DNA from: Vespa crabro
Taxonomy: Eukaryota > Arthropoda > Insecta > Hymenoptera > Vespidae
NCBI RefSeq assembly: GCF_910589235.1
Contig: NC_060960.1
Location: 2,893,839 to 2,957,838 of the forward strand
Direction of reading: 5' to 3'
DNA length: 64,000 bases
The translations under genes were made by a program, and so were the position numbers. Below, in pieces: positions 42,604-55,704 of the stretch (positions are counted from its first letter, which is position 1; each line of letters begins with the position of its first letter). The notes below the pieces were generated by a model that searched no databases, was not told where the DNA came from, and saw only the letters and a list, made by a program, of their open reading frames with translations.

Positions 42604-45600
42604 CATAGATCAAAATGACGATTGGACATCGATCGTTAACGCTGGTCCAAATTATTGAACGGCAATATAATCTTATTGCCTATTAATATTTGAGATCAAG
42701 CGGCGATCTTCGTAGAATTTGAAAATATTACGGAAAATATTTTCCGAATATTAACAGAAATTGATGAATCTAATATAGTTCCGGATATTCTTCACGATCG
42801 AGACATCTTCCAGGGAGGTTCCTCGCTGAGTGCAATCAACGAATCAAATTCAATTGCTTTTCGAAATTCCTAAAACGTTTGTTTGATAATACGTTTGTAT
42901 TTTAATACAAACTCAATAACATACAAACTCAATAACATACTTTGTACTGATTTAATTGATATAATTTTGTATGTTTCAAATACTAAAAGAAAAAAAAAAA
43001 AAAGAAATTGATTCGTTGATTGGTCACTCGGTGCTTCATCAAGAAATCTAAAATCGGCAAATCCTTCCTTCTTGCTTTACTATTTGAACCATTTTTCCAA
43101 AAAATTATTCCATCGTTATTGAGGTTTTATACTCATGGGAATAGTTGGACCTTCTCGACAAACCTAACCTTCTGTGATAGCCCTTTCTTGCTTGTATATC
43201 GATTTTCAGGTACCTCGCAATCTCATCGATTCTCTTTTTCTTTGTCGGAATCAAACATGGAATCGATGAAATTACTTGACCATTTGAAAACGATCTTCAA
43301 CAATGATCTATGAGTCTTTGCTAAAAAATTCTCAGCATTCTTACTATACTTTAGCTATGTCAATTTATTTTGATTTTTTTATCTCCTCATTTTTTTTTCT
43401 AATCTTGCTGCTTTATCATTTCTCACGCAAAATTTCAAAATTTCTATCCCACGTACAGCCTCTCAACTTTTTCTTTCTCATTTGTTTTTTTCTATATGTA
43501 CCTATCTAATCTTCTATAACGATTTTCACTTTTATTTCTTCCATTCTTTATCTTTCGTTGCCATCAACATATCAGTATTATCAAACTCAAGATTTGTTGC
43601 TTGATCTTGCCAATATGAATTTCATTTCGATATACTACTTTCTACTATTTTCTACTTACATTTTCTTTCTTAAACTTCCTCTTTTCTCTCAATTTTCTTT
43701 TCAACTTTAATTTCTGTAAAGTTTCCTTTAAAGATCTCTAAAACGCATTTTTTCTTTAAGTCTGTATATTAATTTTCTCATTGTACAAACTTCTATTTCT
43801 TACTACTGTACCTGAACTATCGTTTCAAAGATATGTTATTTTTCTAATTACTTCTTAATTTTTCTCTTCACTAATTCTCTCATCACATCGTTTCTTAATC
43901 TCGTTCCTATTCTATGTTCTTTACTATTTTACTTATTCTTTATTTTCTACAAATTACTTTTTTCAAACTATTTAACTCTCTTACTATATTACTTACTATA
44001 TTATAAATAAAAGCTTTTATTTTATTTCCTCTGTTTCTCTGTTCTGCTTGTATATTCCTCCATCTTTTTTCTAAAACTTTCTTGAAATAATTTCTTTTGT
44101 ATACTTTGTGAAATAGTATATCTATTTATGAATTATTCATTTTCTTATCTTTTTTTTTCTATCTTCTTCTTTCATTTTCATTTTTACTTTTTTCTCATTG
44201 TACTCAAAAGCTTGAAAATACTTCTATGAAATATTTGTGTCTGTCAACTTATTTTGTACAAATTTCTCTTTCTTTCTAAATCTACTTTCATTTCGTTCTA
44301 TATCTTTTTTAATCTGTTTCTATCATATTACTTGCGTTTTTTCTATTTCTATATTCTGATTAATTCTATCTCTGAATTTATAATTTCTCCTTTCTTCTTT
44401 TTCTTTCTCTTATATTCTATCTTTTTCTTTATTTTCTTTTTCTTTGGTCCTTTTCTTATTTTTTTCACTTCATTTTGTCCTTTCCTTTTATGTTTCTGTC
44501 TTTACATCTCTTCTTTTATGTTTCTGTGTTTTCATCTTTTCTTTTATGTTTCTATCTTTTCATCTTTTCTTTTATGTTTCTGTCTCTTTTTTTTCTTCCT
44601 ATCTTCTCTTTCTAATCTTTTCTGATCTATTTACAAGAGTGCAACATCATTTCTAGTCTATTGCTATATCTGTATTTCAATACTTTGTTTCTTTCTATTA
44701 AGCAATATAAAACTGAACACTGTGATCATTACTTTCTTTTCTTTAACGCTCAATTTCTTCTCTTTTCGTAAATCAATTCTTGTCTTTGTACATTTCATTT
44801 TTCTTTTTTCCTTTATCTCTCTCTCTCTTTTTATCTGTCTTTCTCTTATATTCCTCTACTGCCTAAAATTCAACGAATGATGATAGTATGAAATTTAACT
44901 GTGTGTTTTATCACGCACATTTGTACTATATTCTAATATTTCTTTAAAAATAAATCAAAAGAATAAAAAAAAAAAAAAAAAAAAAATGTAAAAATGGGCA
45001 TAGAAGAAAGTCGATCATTTTCGTCTTTTATCTTAAAATCATTTACTATATCCTTTCTTTTTCTAGTCTACTTTTCCCACCTATTAATACTCACTCTGTA
45101 CAAAATCTAGTGAAAACATGGGTTTCCTATGCACTGTGATTATGATATATGTTCTATCATTTATATGTCACTATTCTTTGTATCATCTTTCGTCATAGCT
45201 TATCTATTGTACTATAGCACATCATTGCCATTACATATGTATCTGTCATTTCTTTCTGATTTTACAACTGCGAATCTGTATACAGAGATTATGCATAATT
45301 TATTCAATATCTGCGAAACAAATTTATTATAAATATTTCTTTTCCTTTTTTAAATAAAACATTCGGTCTTTTTCAATATCTCTTCACTTCTTCATTATCT
45401 ATTATTTTCCTTTACTTACTTTCTACTGCGTTTCACTTTCTTTTAAAAAAACTTCGCTTTTCTGTCTCTTTAACTTCTTTTCAATTTGTAAATATTCAAT
45501 TTATAAACTCTTGTAAAAATTTTCATCTTTCCGTTTCTCTTCGTCGCTTTATTTGTCTTTGCTATCACGACTGTTAAGTTGACGAGAAGATTGTCAAGTA

Positions 45601-46546
45601 AAAAGAAACAAATAATCAACATAAACAAATTGAATTTGTAAACATAAGATTAAAAAGTGATTTTATTGAATTTAAATTTTAAAGCCTAGCTTGGCTGTGA
45701 ACGATGCGCCTGTTCCTTCCTTTCCTAAAATACTTTATAAATTTGAAATCTCAATGAATACGAACAAAAAATCTTATATCTTCTTGTATAAACAGTATTC
45801 TGTTCTTTCTGCAAAAAACAATAGAAATATGAAAAAAAAAAAATATTTCGAACGTTCATTTCAATGACATTCCTTTCTTTAAAAATAACTTATGCTGTTG
45901 CATAAGTTTTTCAATGGCATTTTGCAGAAGAGAATTAAAATAAAAAACTCTTTCATTCTCATATATAATTATTTATTTCTTAGACGCTTATCTTTAAAAA
46001 AAAAGAACTTATTTAAAAAGTCAGGTATATTAAGCACCTTCAACTAATATATTCTATTAATAACATTCAAAGAGCATTTATACATTTGTTATAATTATTT
46101 ATATTACAAAGAATGGCAGAAAATAGGCAATACAATATAATTGATAATACATGTAATATAAAATTTTAATCTTTTGTCAAGTACAGCAGTTGAAGTTTCT
46201 TATTGATACTTATTGACTTTTGTACGGGATATTATTGATGGACTGGTATGGATGGTTGGATGTTTCTAGGCGCAATGATTAATATTTACAAGAATGATAA
46301 ATTTTTTTTCTGGATATTAAAAGCGTGATTTCTTATTGTTCTTACTATAAATATGCTTCTTTATGTGCTCAATGATCTTCTTAATACTAAAACAATTGAT
46401 TTTTAGTCAAATTCTTGAATATTTCCTTTATATATTTCTTTAAAATATATGAAATTAAAAATTTTCTCCTATATAACAATTGTATAAAAATTGTAGAACT
46501 ATTTAATTCTCTACGATAACAAAATTATATTAAAATGATGTGTTAC
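42604..46546. other. Pyrimidine-rich intergenic region
   Basis: From about 43300 to 45560 the plus strand is dominated by T and C, with long TTTCTTT runs and few G. A 28-base minisatellite sits inside. After 45600 the base bias relaxes and the sequence becomes AT-rich up to the 3' end of adenylosuccinate lyase. No coding gene is supported on either strand. Confidence 0.65.
44486..44590 (+). repeat. 28-base minisatellite, about four copies
   Basis: The core TTTTATGTTTCT starts at 44486, 44514, 44542 and 44570, an exact 28-base period, with substitutions in the rest of the unit (CTGTCTTTACATC, CTGTGTTTTCATC, CTATCTTTTCATC). Confidence 0.9.
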
Positions 46547-48287
46547 TTAAATGTTAAGTTCAACCGGACCGCTCATGTATTTATATTTTTTAAGAACAGG
46601 ATGAACTTCTTCCTTGATAAACTCGATAACCTGCTCGGGAGCTCTACCAACGAAGGTTGAAGGATTTAACAAATCATCGAGTTGACTAATTATTGGTTCA
46701 AAGTATGGGTCTCTTTTAATTCTATCAATCAAATCATTGTCGAGGCCATGTTGCTTTACCTGATCTCCAGCTTCTTGCGATAGTACTCGAATTTTTTCAT
46801 GGCATATCTAAATAAAACAGATTTATAAATAAACTTAAATAAAAAAAAGAAAAAGAAAAAAATAGTGCATTAGAGAAATAGAATAAAATCTCACTTGTCT
46901 ATCGCCACCAGCTTTCACCATAGCCATTATAATATTTTCAGAACACATAAAAGGTAATTCCTGAGCAACGTGTTTTGCAATGACCTTGGGATATACTACT
47001 AAACCTTCCGTGATGTTTTGTAACGTCATAAGAATGACATCCGCTGAAAGGAAAGCTTCAGAAAGAGTTATTCTACGTATAGCTGAATCGTCTAGCGTTC
47101 TTTCCATCCATTGAGTAGCTGCGGTTTGAAATGCATTACTGCACAGTGTTATTAAATGACGTGCAATACTGCAACATCTTTCGGAACGCATCGGATTCCT
47201 CTTATACGGCATGGCACTTGATCCTATCTGAGTCATCTCGAATGGTTCTTCTAACTCTTTCATGTTCGCTAGCAGCCTGATGTCGGTACAAATCTGTTAA
47301 ACAAATTTTTTGGATTTTCAAAACAATATCTTTCAAATTGAAAGGATCTTTTTACCTTGTGAACAGTAGATCCTAATGAACTTAAAACGATCAAACATTC
47401 CACGTCTACTTTTCTACTATACGTCTGTCCTGTAACAGCATAATGCTTTTCGAATCCAGCCATCTTTGTTACTAGAGCATCTAATTGCTTCACTTTTTCA
47501 GAATCACCTAAAAATTGACATAATATCGTTAGTACTATAACTAAATTAATTAAACAAAATATACTTAATAAAAAAAGAAAAAATTGTTTAATAGATTTGT
47601 TTATCTTTAATTCTCTAATCCTTAATTATTTTTACATTCAAAATCATTTATCTAAAATTTTACTAACCATCGAACAATTGAAGAAATGACGCCTGAGTTC
47701 CTGTCGTACCCTTTACACCACGAAACTTTAGATCATTTTTTGCACGTAAAAGAGCTCTTTCGTCCATCAGTAAATCGTGAAGCCAAAGAGAAGCTCTTTT
47801 ACCAACTGTCGTTAGTTGAGCTGGTTGTAAATGGGTGAATCCTAATGTTGGAACATACGCATGTTCTGTGGCAAATTTGGAAAGATTTTGTATGATTTTT
47901 GCCAATTTAGGTAAAAGAATTTGAAATCCTTCATGAAGTACCAGTAGATCCTTAAGAAATAAGAACGAAATTAAATTTTGTTAACACTGAATCGATCAAA
48001 TCATGCAATAATGTGTTTATTCTTTGGAAAGTATTTTTCATGGGGATGATTATATTTTAGAAATATATGAAACAATTCATTACCGTATTATCACCAACGT
48101 AACAACTAGTAGCACCCAAATGAATGATAGGTGCTGCTTTAGGACACTGCTTCCCAAAGACATGAACATGAGCCATTACGTCATGTCTGGTAGCTTTTTC
48201 TACTTTGGTAACTGCTTCGAAATCGATATTATCGATGTGTGTCTCCATTTCGTTGATTTGCTCTTGAGTAATAGCCAATCCCAATTG
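46547..48287 (-). CDS. AdSL: Adenylosuccinate lyase (5' end not found)
   Basis: Homotetrameric cytosolic enzyme that releases fumarate from SAICAR and from adenylosuccinate in purine synthesis. Minus-strand exons: 48287-48084, 47950-47668, 47507-47356, 47293-46895, 46807-46547 (TAA at 46547-46549). Junctions are GT/AG, phases agree, and the total is 432 residues. Seen: [12 protein letters not shown] and [13 protein letters not shown], the general-acid histidine in [30 protein letters not shown], the flexible catalytic loop [17 protein letters not shown], and [15 protein letters not shown] near the active site. The family is about 480 residues, so about 55 N-terminal residues are missing. The first exon here starts in phase 0 after an acceptor at [10 protein letters not shown], and no upstream coding exon was recognised. 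Confidence 0.95.
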
Positions 48288-48815
48288 CTAAAACAATAAA
48301 AATATATAAATTATTTATTCGATCGATTATCAGAAATTTATAAATCGAATCGTATGATTAAGGGACTTAACCATTCCCAATAAAAACTTTGTAAATTCAA
48401 TGTTTTTGAAAAATTAGAAACTTTCATGTTGTTTATATTTTAACAAATTTATGGAATATAAGACGTAAATTTTTCTAAACTCCCTTAAAACAATGAAATA
48501 TGTAGTATCTAAATATTCGTTCTCTCTTTAAAAAAATGTAATGAATTTCTCAGAGAACAATCTATGACTCATTATTTGTAGTAAAGGCAATAGTAAAGAG
48601 TTTTTACACCACTGCATTGAATTTAAAAAAAAAAGATAGAACGCGTAAAAGATAAGACGAGACGAATGAGCAAGTACTTGTTCTTTATCTCGTAGAATAT
48701 TATCTGATTAGATACGGAGAGCTTGGTTTTCTGGATCAAAATCGTTTAATAGTGTTGTCTCCACTTTGCTCATTCTTCCTTATTGCAAAGGTGTTCCTAA
48801 TAAACTGGCATCAAA
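48288..48815. other. Region between AdSL exon and Ssk start
   Basis: About 530 bases of AT-rich DNA between oppositely oriented genes. It should hold the Ssk promoter. It does not encode the missing AdSL N-terminus in any frame I read. A 22-codon minus-strand frame (about 48773-48708) is present without family support. Confidence 0.55.
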
Positions 48816-50136
48816 ATGGTGTCCATTGAAACAATAGCATCTATTACAATAAAAATTCTTAAATTGGTGAGAATAAAATGATCATTTATAATGGAAAATC
48901 TAAAAATGGAATTTCTATCGAGATATTTGTGAATTAAATAAAATGAATGATCTAAAGGGATTACGTTGATCCTATTGATCTTTTCTCAGTGTGTGCAAGT
49001 GTTTTGTTTTTATGTGCTAAGATTATAACTTATAATGATTTTTAATGAAATGATTAACGGTGACGTTCTATAATAAATGATTTATAATTAAAGAAAAAAA
49101 AGAAAAAAAGAAAAACAAAAATAAACGGAGAAATTCCTTTTCTGACTGTTTGAATGAGTTTAGTAACATAAAATTGATTAATTTGTTGTCAAAATTTATT
49201 CGGAATTTATATTTACTTATCCGATATATGATTGAATCACCAAAGTATTTTTATGATCAGAGAATATCATAAATACAGTCATTAAGAAAAATTTTACGCG
49301 ATTTCATGATTCATTTCGTTTCTTATCGACTTGCTATAGATAAGAAATGTTGTTTGTAAAGTGATACGCTTTCATTTGTGATACACAAAAGTGTGAAACG
49401 AGCACGTTAGATTCACCATAACCTCTTTTTTGTGTATTAGTCATGAAATAGTAAAAGAAGAAAAAAGAAAAAAGGAATAAGACGAAACTAATGAATTGTA
49501 AATCATTTGAAATGCCTCTTATTTCTTTTTCAGGTGATAAATTTTATTATTCTAATTCTATATCGAACGGGATATGCCGGTGAATTTTTGGGAATCGGTG
49601 GACAATGGAATCTCAACGAGGATAAAAACCCTGATGTTGAGATCGTTGGATCAGGTGTTTTCGTGGGATTTTTTCTGTACACTGGTGTCGTTCTAATTAC
49701 TTTTTGTTTTGGAACGACTAATCACAAAAAAAGTCTCGTCGTAAGTTCAACGTTTCGTGATTATTTATTAGACGGGTTTCGAAGAAAGATAATATATAAT
49801 TTATCGTCATTATTTTCCTTTTTTCAGGACATTATCATGAACTTTCTAGGTCTCTGTATGTTCCTCGCTGTTGGCGGCACAGCTCTACACTATTGGCATG
49901 GATATCAGCCAGAGCATAAATTTGAATATTTAGTACCGGAAAAAGAGGTATTACGATGAATAAAATTATATATTTTATCAAGTTACAATATCTTGAATTA
50001 TAATATTTATTTATTAATATGTATTTTTTTAAAGGTTGGATTGGCTCTTGGTTCGCTATGTATTATAGAAGGAGTATTATATCTTTTGGATTTACTATTA
50101 AGCGTCCGGCATTTGACGAAAGAAGAATATGATTAA
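48816..50136 (+). CDS. Ssk: Snakeskin, smooth septate junction four-TM protein
   Basis: Exons 48816-48866, 49534-49740, 49828-49947, 50035-50136 (TAA); all introns phase 0; 159 residues, close to the known insect protein. Snakeskin is a four-span membrane protein needed for smooth septate junctions in midgut and Malpighian tubule epithelium, where it acts with Mesh and Tsp2A. The N-terminus MVSIETIASITIKILKL, the first extracellular loop (FLGIGGQWNLNEDKNPD), GSGVFVGF, ALHYWHGYQPEHKFEY and the last span (LALGSLCIIEGVLYLLD) follow the family throughout. Identification rests on my recognition of the sequence. Confidence 0.93.
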
Positions 50137-50680
50137 CGCGTTCATTAGATATTAAGTGAATATTTTGTATTGAAAGTTAATCCATTCCATATATACATTA
50201 AAGACGATTAATCATACTGTCATAAAATAATTTCACTCGTCATTGTACTAATTCGAGTCATTCATATTGAAATACATATTTTATTACATTTTATAGTAAA
50301 TAAAGTAACTAACGTGGACAATGGCAAAATTAATTATTATAAAATAATAATTATTAAGACAGATTGTGTATGAAGAAATTATCGATTCTTTGTGGTAGTG
50401 TGCATGTGACTTGTTAATTATTATAATTTTTAAATAATTATTTGCTGCAAAATTATTTTCCGCAGTCTCTAATGTTAATAATTAAAATGTATCGTTTTGT
50501 AATAATAAAATAACTAAATTAATATATTATTCAGTATATATATATACTATAATCGATAAACGATAGCACTATCAATATCGATATCTTTATCACGAAGAGA
50601 AATTAACATCAAAAAAAAATAAATTTAAGATCTCTCGAGTTTTCAAATAAGAAAGATAATTTATTTGATCAGAAGAGAAA

Positions 50681-51515
50681 ATGGGTCGTACTTGCAAGGA
50701 ATTATGGAAGAACTTTCACTTTGTTTTAAAAATGATTGTTTTCGTGAGCATTAAATAACCTCTAATCAATATTTTTTCTTTAATTCATTAATAATAATTA
50801 TTTTATATTTACTTAGAACACTTTATTGGGCATACATTTCTTTTTTTTCGATGTTTATGCAGCATGTCATCAACTTTATGCATTTGGAATTGGTTATTTT
50901 TATACAACATTGATAAATATGATTATCATATTATATGCTTATGTATGGTTCAGTACTACCTTTATTTGGGTAATGTTAATGAAATTCTAATTAATTATTA
51001 AATTAGATAACATTAATTGATCTCATATTCTATATTTATAGGAATGCTGTATGATTATAGTCACAATACTGATGTTAACAATTAGCACATTTTCATTGAT
51101 TTATGATTATTATGACGATGATGGAGCAGGTGACATTTATATTGACAAACATACTCGTGAGTAAATGTATAGATTATTTAATAATTTTTTTTACGTATAT
51201 TTGAAAACTTAATTATCAGGCTTTTATAGAACACGAAGGCAGATCTTTCGCCATATCTCTTGGACTAGCAACTAGTAATTAATTAATATTAAATTATATC
51301 TTTAAATCACTAATTCTTTTTTAATTATTGTAATTAAGAGATCAAAATTATTATTTTAACTTTATTACTTTTTGTCCCCGATAGTCTCTATAGTGATTCT
51401 CATAATCGACTTAGTATTGTTGATAATAAAAACTGGTAAGGGAGGAGCAGGAAATGGTCGATTACGTCGTGGTGGAGGCGCAACGCACGCTAGAACTGCT
51501 GAAATTGCTGAATAA
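50681..51515 (+). CDS. Small four-TM protein B (Ssk cluster)
   Basis: Exons 50681-50743, 50817-50969, 51042-51156, 51230-51274, 51385-51515 (TAA); 168 residues. The first two introns are phase 0, as in Ssk, then phase 1 twice. The start MGRTCKELWKNFHFVLKM is a short amphipathic or basic leader. The spans lie around YFYTTLINMIIILYAYVWF, CCMIIVTILMLTISTFSLI and ISIVILIIDLVLLII. An acidic loop (YDYYDDDGAGDIYIDKH) and a basic Gly/Arg tail (GNGRLRRGGGATHART) are distinctive. Starts 545 bases after the Ssk stop. I do not recognise an ortholog. The 51230 acceptor is the one that keeps the frame. Confidence 0.75.
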
Positions 51516-51871
51516 ATATATTTTTAATATAACAAATTCATACAATTATAAAATATGGATGAATGATTAATAAAAATTTGAACATTCTTAATGCTCATCG
51601 TTTTCTATTTCAAAATCGTATATTGAATAACTGAATTTAGTTATCAATTATTAGTAGCCATTTAATATTTATTTAATCAATTAATGTTATGCGTGATAAA
51701 CTTCACGGTGAATAGAATTCATTTGATAAATGAATGAGTTTGTAAAACGTCTTTTAAAAGATTATAGTCTTTTATTTAAGATAATTCATTTGGTACGTAG
51801 ATCGCTTAATAGAATTTTCTTTTACAGGTAATAAACTAAAAAATAAGATTTAGGTTTTAGTATGCGTTTGT

Positions 51872-52430
51872 ATGAATATCTTATCGAAATGTCAAGAACA
51901 TTCGATACCAATGTGGTTATGGATCATCTATTCAATAAATTCCATGACTTATGCTATTATTTTACTTGTTTTGAGTTTGGCACATATTTTTCAGAAGAAG
52001 AAAAACGTCATGGTATTATTGAAATATTTATATTTTATTTGTTACTTTTAATAATAATATCAACATTTTTATGGCTTTTTTTTTATAGGAATTCACCTAT
52101 TTTCTAATCGGTATTGCTTTATATTGGATAGCAAGTATATCAGGTATCATTAGGTATTATACGATAATACAGAGTAACAATAAAAATCAATGTGATGAGA
52201 AAATAATTGGAATCATTTTAATAAGTATGTCTGGATTATAAATTTAGTTTTGTCTGTTACAATGTTTACAAATACAAAAAGATAATTAATAGAATAATTT
52301 TGTCACATAATTAACAGTATGCTCCTTCCTAATGATGTTCGATGTTTGTATGAAAATTTTTATGGATAACAGGCAAGTGTATCTGATAGCAGAATTACAA
52401 CCACAAGAAATAGAATTGTCAGAGCGTTGA
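51872..52430 (+). CDS. Small multi-span protein C (Ssk cluster)
   Basis: Exons 51872-52012, 52089-52224, 52318-52430 (TGA); phases 0 and 1; 129 residues. A longer overlapping frame from 51862 exists, but only the frame from ATG 51872 (MNILSKCQEHSIPMWLW) joins downstream exons in phase and is hydrophobic in the right places. Spans: around WIIYSINSMTYAIILLVLSL, FTYFLIGIALYWIASISGI and IIGIILIICSFLMMFDVCM. The C-terminus is acidic (AELQPQEIELSER). It has one span fewer than its neighbours, or the first span is a long hairpin. Function unknown. Confidence 0.6.
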
Positions 52431-52556
52431 TAAGAACGATCCGACGAAAGATGTGACTAAACCTTTAAATAAAAAAAATTAAAACATTTTTTATTATTCA
52501 AACTTACTCCTTCGTTATACCTTCAAATAATATCAAATTCTTCCACGAAACTTGAT

Positions 52557-53163
52557 TTACGAAGTTTTAGTTATGATTATAAACACTAAATCAGCGATCA
52601 GAAGAATGACTGAAAAAAGATGTATATAGTTCAAGAATCTTTTAAAAATTTTTATAAAACCAATTTTTTAAACTGGTGAAACTTTTTTTTTCAATCATAA
52701 ATACCTAGAATTATTGTTAAAATGGAATGCAGTGTTAAATCCATAAAGATAGTAACTATCATCAATATAATATAAATTCCAATCGCGAATACCTCCTTGA
52801 TATAAAATTATAAGAATATTGATAAATTTTATTTTTAAGAATTTTGTTAAATAAAACGACTGTCTCGATTACATATGTAACCTACCACCCACGGATCAGG
52901 ATTTTCCCAAATGTAAGAGAGGATGTAAGAAAGTGCAACAAAGAACCAACCATGAAGAATCAACAATTGACCTGTATCGAGAGTGCGATGATAATAAATA
53001 ATTCCTAACAGACAGAGTACCTGAATAATACGATGAGAAGATAACCTTATTATTATACGCTATGCAGTTGTTATTTTTTACGTATATATGTATGTATACT
53101 AACCCATTCTAACAATCTAAGAAGAAAATTAATATCGGTGAAAAGTTCGCGAAACGATTTCAT
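52557..53163 (-). CDS. Small four-TM protein D (Ssk cluster)
   Basis: Minus-strand exons 53163-53104, 53020-52886, 52795-52705, 52609-52557 (TAA); phases 0, 0, 1; 112 residues. Start MKSFRELFTDINFLLRLLEW, then spans around VLCLLGIIYY, ILHGWFFVALSYILSYIWE, IGIYIILMIVTIFMDL and ILTIILVILLIADLVFIII. Extremely short loops. Intron phases match gene B and Ssk at the first two positions. It faces gene E with about 200 bases between start codons. No ortholog recognised. Confidence 0.7.
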
Positions 53164-53366
53164 ATTTTCAATTAAAATTCCCAGTATTTATTAAATATGC
53201 GTTTATACCGATTAACATATTTCGATTGATTTTATCGATATAACAATATATAAAATATCGAATTAATTGAATCACTGTTCCAAATTTCGCATACTTCAGC
53301 TTAATAAATATCATTACTATCTTTCTACAATTGTATTTAATTTAATTTCTTTACGAAAATAATAGC
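53164..53366. promoter_or_regulatory. Candidate bidirectional promoter of genes D and E
   Basis: Only 203 bases separate the start codons of two divergent small membrane protein genes, so both 5' UTRs and core promoters must share this segment. No TATA box is clear. Confidence 0.5.
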
Positions 53367-54221
53367 ATGGGAAACATTCCGGTTCCATTTAGCAATATTC
53401 CCGATAATATCAGAACAAAAACGATCGAGAAAAGATTGTTTGTTTTCAAAATGTTTTCTTTGGTATGTTTCCACTAATTCGTCGTTATTAAGTTGATTAA
53501 TAAATAAAATCGGTACTTTCTACTGACTTTTCAATAAGAACTATTAATTTACATTAAAAAAATATTAAAAATTTGGCCATTATTTATATTTTCGAAAGTA
53601 AAAATATTATACATACAAAAAAAAAATGGAATATATATTTAGTTGGCCTGCATTGTTGGTACTGCGGCTTATATACGTCCCCTTGATCGATATTTTGCCC
53701 CAGAATATTTCGGAATCGTCGTGCCTGCCTTGATAACAGGTTATATTATAATAAATTCATCAGAGATCTTAGCTATGTACATGAGGGAGACTCACGTTTT
53801 TCTTGTAAGTTATTTAGAGAAAAAAACTCTATCTTCGATAAAACTCATTTAAGTGATAAAACTCAAGGAAGTATGCTTTGCTGCAATCGGTTCTTTCGGA
53901 TGCATACTTTGTTTCTTCTATCAATTTCTCATAAGAACAGATTGTTCCATGATCTTCATGAATAAGACCGACAAAAATTTAGGGTAATTTTGCAAATTTG
54001 GAATTTTATAAACGATAATCTCAAATTCGAATTAATTAGAATATCAATTAGCTAATGTTATATAATTATAATAATTGAAACATTTCACTTTTCACAGACA
54101 AGGCAGTAATACACGAAAAGTCATCGTATTCCTGGCCTGTCTGATAAATTCGATCGCACTATTGCTCGTTGTAATTGTTCGTGGAATAGAAAAATATTTG
54201 TCAAGAATATCAACGGATTAA
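53367..54221 (+). CDS. Small four-TM protein E (Ssk cluster)
   Basis: Exons 53367-53462, 53643-53804, 53868-53983, 54098-54221 (TAA); phases 0, 0, 2; 165 residues. Start MGNIPVPFSNIPDNIR, a soluble N-terminus, then spans around MFSLLACIVGTAAYI, GIVVPALITGYIIINSSEIL, ACF-type span CFAAIGSFGCILCFFYQFLI and VIVFLACLINSIALLLVVIV. The second span GYIIINSSEIL resembles GYIMINSLFII of gene F, suggesting these two are closest relatives. The 63-base third intron is short. Function unknown. Confidence 0.72.
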
Positions 54222-55704
54222 AAAAAAAACTATTACCGAATTTCAGTTTTTTCTTTTTTTTTTTTTTAACGAAAGAAAAGAACAGACTAAACTGTGATAG
54301 GTGGGTGAATGTCTTTTCACCGGATAAGAGGCGTGGTGCTTGAAAAGAATTGACCACACGACTTGGATCAATTAATCCACTTGACCTCATAGCGGGCATC
54401 GTTGTCTTGGCTAACCATCCGGATACGTAATCATACTAATTACAAGTGTCGTACTTAATTTGACCCTGATGAATCAGAAAGGAAGAACGATCTTATGCAC
54501 GGTTGATTAATGAACCCTACGAATGATAAATTTGTCTTTTGAATTTAAAAGAGATATAATTAGAATTTATGTATAATGTATTGTAGACAGCGATAAATTA
54601 ATGAAGATATTAATTGATTGATAGATCTTTATCATATTAATTGTGTTTATAGGAGAGATGTTATTTTTGAAAATATATTAAAAAGAGATTAAATATAAAT
54701 TCTGAAATAAAACAAAATCTCTTCTTTTTTTTCTTCTTATTTTTATTCCTATTAATTTTTGATGATTATGTCAGTTTTTCCGAAAGTTGATATCTTTATA
54801 ATCTTACAACAGTAATATACGTAAGTGAATTCGTGCTATGGTTTACGGATCAATACCTAGACGATCTACCCTCTGACAAGGTCAAATTCAACTACGTTTG
54901 AGATTACGTTAATATTGTAAAAAAGAAAGAGTTTCCTTTTTTCTTTTATCGAAAACAAACATGAAATGCATATTACAACTTTTTATCGAACGTTTGAATA
55001 TGACTTTCGTTGCCTTCACTTTAAAAATAGTTCACCAGTCATAATTGCATGCAATATAATAATTGTTATGGGCATGAGCTTGTAATATGAGATTACGAGT
55101 TCTCGATGTGTGAAGCAAGTTGCGGTCATATAATGCGTCTTTACCTCGCTGAAATAATAAAAGTATAAATAATATTACAAGAGATGATTATATGTATTTT
55201 AAAGATCCATTTGTTGAAAATGAGTGTATATAACTTTCTATTGCAACTTACAAAGCTCAATAAACAAATATTTCGTATGTAACTTTTAAGTCAATAATAT
55301 AATTTAAAAAGAAATAAACAAGATATAATAAATTATTAATAAGAATTAATTAAAGGTAACATTAAAAATAATTTGTTTTTTTCATAAGCTATTTTCGTCA
55401 TAATTTCCATAATTATAGAAGTAATAACGACGTAAAAGAAATATATGTAAGTTGACGTAGAAGAACGAAGTTTTTGTGAGTGATCTCCCTTCTCAATGTA
55501 CTTACATATGTATGTCCACAAAGGAAATGAGTATGAGTGGTTCAAGGCCAATAGGAAGATCGCACAGTAGTAATCGTCAATGAAGATCGGACCGCGCCTA
55601 CTGCACGCGCCGAAGCATGCGATCTTTTCCTGCTCACGGAAACATATCTATATATGTGTATTTATGTATATGTATGTGTATATACATATATACATATATA
55701 CATA

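Noticed and set aside
44254..44625. 123-codon Phe/Leu/Ser-rich open frame resembling a membrane protein
   Set aside because: Product of the T/C-rich strand; hydrophobicity follows from TTT/TCT/CTT codons and the 28-base minisatellite.
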